Source: Prauserella cavernicola (GTDB lineage Bacteria; Actinomycetota; Actinomycetes; Mycobacteriales; Pseudonocardiaceae). From it: a stretch of 64,000 nucleotides of DNA. The notes beneath the pieces were generated by a model. That model was not told where the DNA came from. It did no database searches and was given only the letters and a program-made list of their open reading frames with translations. The stretch lies in assembly GCF_016595675.1 (NCBI RefSeq), contig NZ_JAENJH010000005.1, positions 124,001 through 188,000 of the forward strand, read 5' to 3'. Of the stretch, positions 63,618-64,000 are shown one piece after another. Position numbers and translations under genes: made by a program. Within the stretch, counting starts at the first letter, position 1; every line of letters begins with the position of its first letter.

Positions 63618-64000
<383 letters not shown>

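Overview
The window is high-GC (about 70 percent) actinobacterial chromosome. Gene order matches the Mycobacterium tuberculosis stretch from ftsY (Rv2921c) to leuC (Rv2988c) as I recall it. Abundant GTG/TTG starts, T7SS substrates, a SepIVA homologue, an F420 gene (cofC/fbiD) and the long-tailed HupB all fit Actinobacteria. Dispersed palindromes and 21-nt arrays of this kind make a Pseudonocardiaceae genome (for example Saccharomonospora- or Amycolatopsis-like) my best guess; the genus is an inference.

Layout. 1-2144: malate synthase (cut by the left edge) and a divergent IclR regulator. 2151-6651: a coupled six-gene cluster of type VII secretion substrates, LpqN-like proteins and a YbaB/EbfC protein, without any ESX core component. 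6743-16281: ftsY, smc and acyP, with an anmK/sodium symporter/frameshifted DinB-like cassette and a 21-nt repeat array between ftsY and smc. 16424-24924: a complete potassium island, mini-ORF-kdpFABC-kdpD-kdpE, followed by a Pro/Ser/Thr-rich membrane protein. 25217-28627: ROK regulator, general stress protein, HAAS membrane protein with PadR regulator. 28727-33683: mutM, rnc, rpmF, DUF177, sepIVA, a secreted RNase Sa-type ribonuclease, coaD and rsmD. 33803-38564: HelR-like ATPase, LLM oxidoreductase, SagB-type oxidoreductase and an arginase-family enzyme. 38596-39428: a second, larger 21-nt array. 39431-48066: pyc, a subtilase, recG, a DAK2 protein and rpmB. 48142-52853: ung, gamma-carbonic anhydrase, GNAT, thiL, an AsnC-domain protein, DUF3515 and ddl. 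52865-56256: an accessory insert between ddl and gpsA, with MocR/PPOX, a membrane protein, cysteine dioxygenase and its polycysteine leader. 56282-64000: plsC-gpsA, cofC, ppk1, mutT1, hupB, leuD and leuC (cut by the right edge).

Most genes are conserved housekeeping functions: chromosome segregation, SRP targeting, DNA repair, ribosome parts, CoA, thiamine, phospholipid, cell wall and leucine synthesis. The accessory interest lies in five places. Two helically phased 21-nt arrays invert orientation and abut the smc and pyc stop codons. A long palindrome occurs twice, once between 16-bp direct repeats, and half of it sits inside a coding C-terminus. A leaderless polycysteine leader peptide lies ahead of cysteine dioxygenase. 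A 28-residue membrane peptide is coupled to kdpF. A T7SS substrate appears to use an ATT start codon. No tRNA, rRNA, CRISPR array or insertion sequence was seen.
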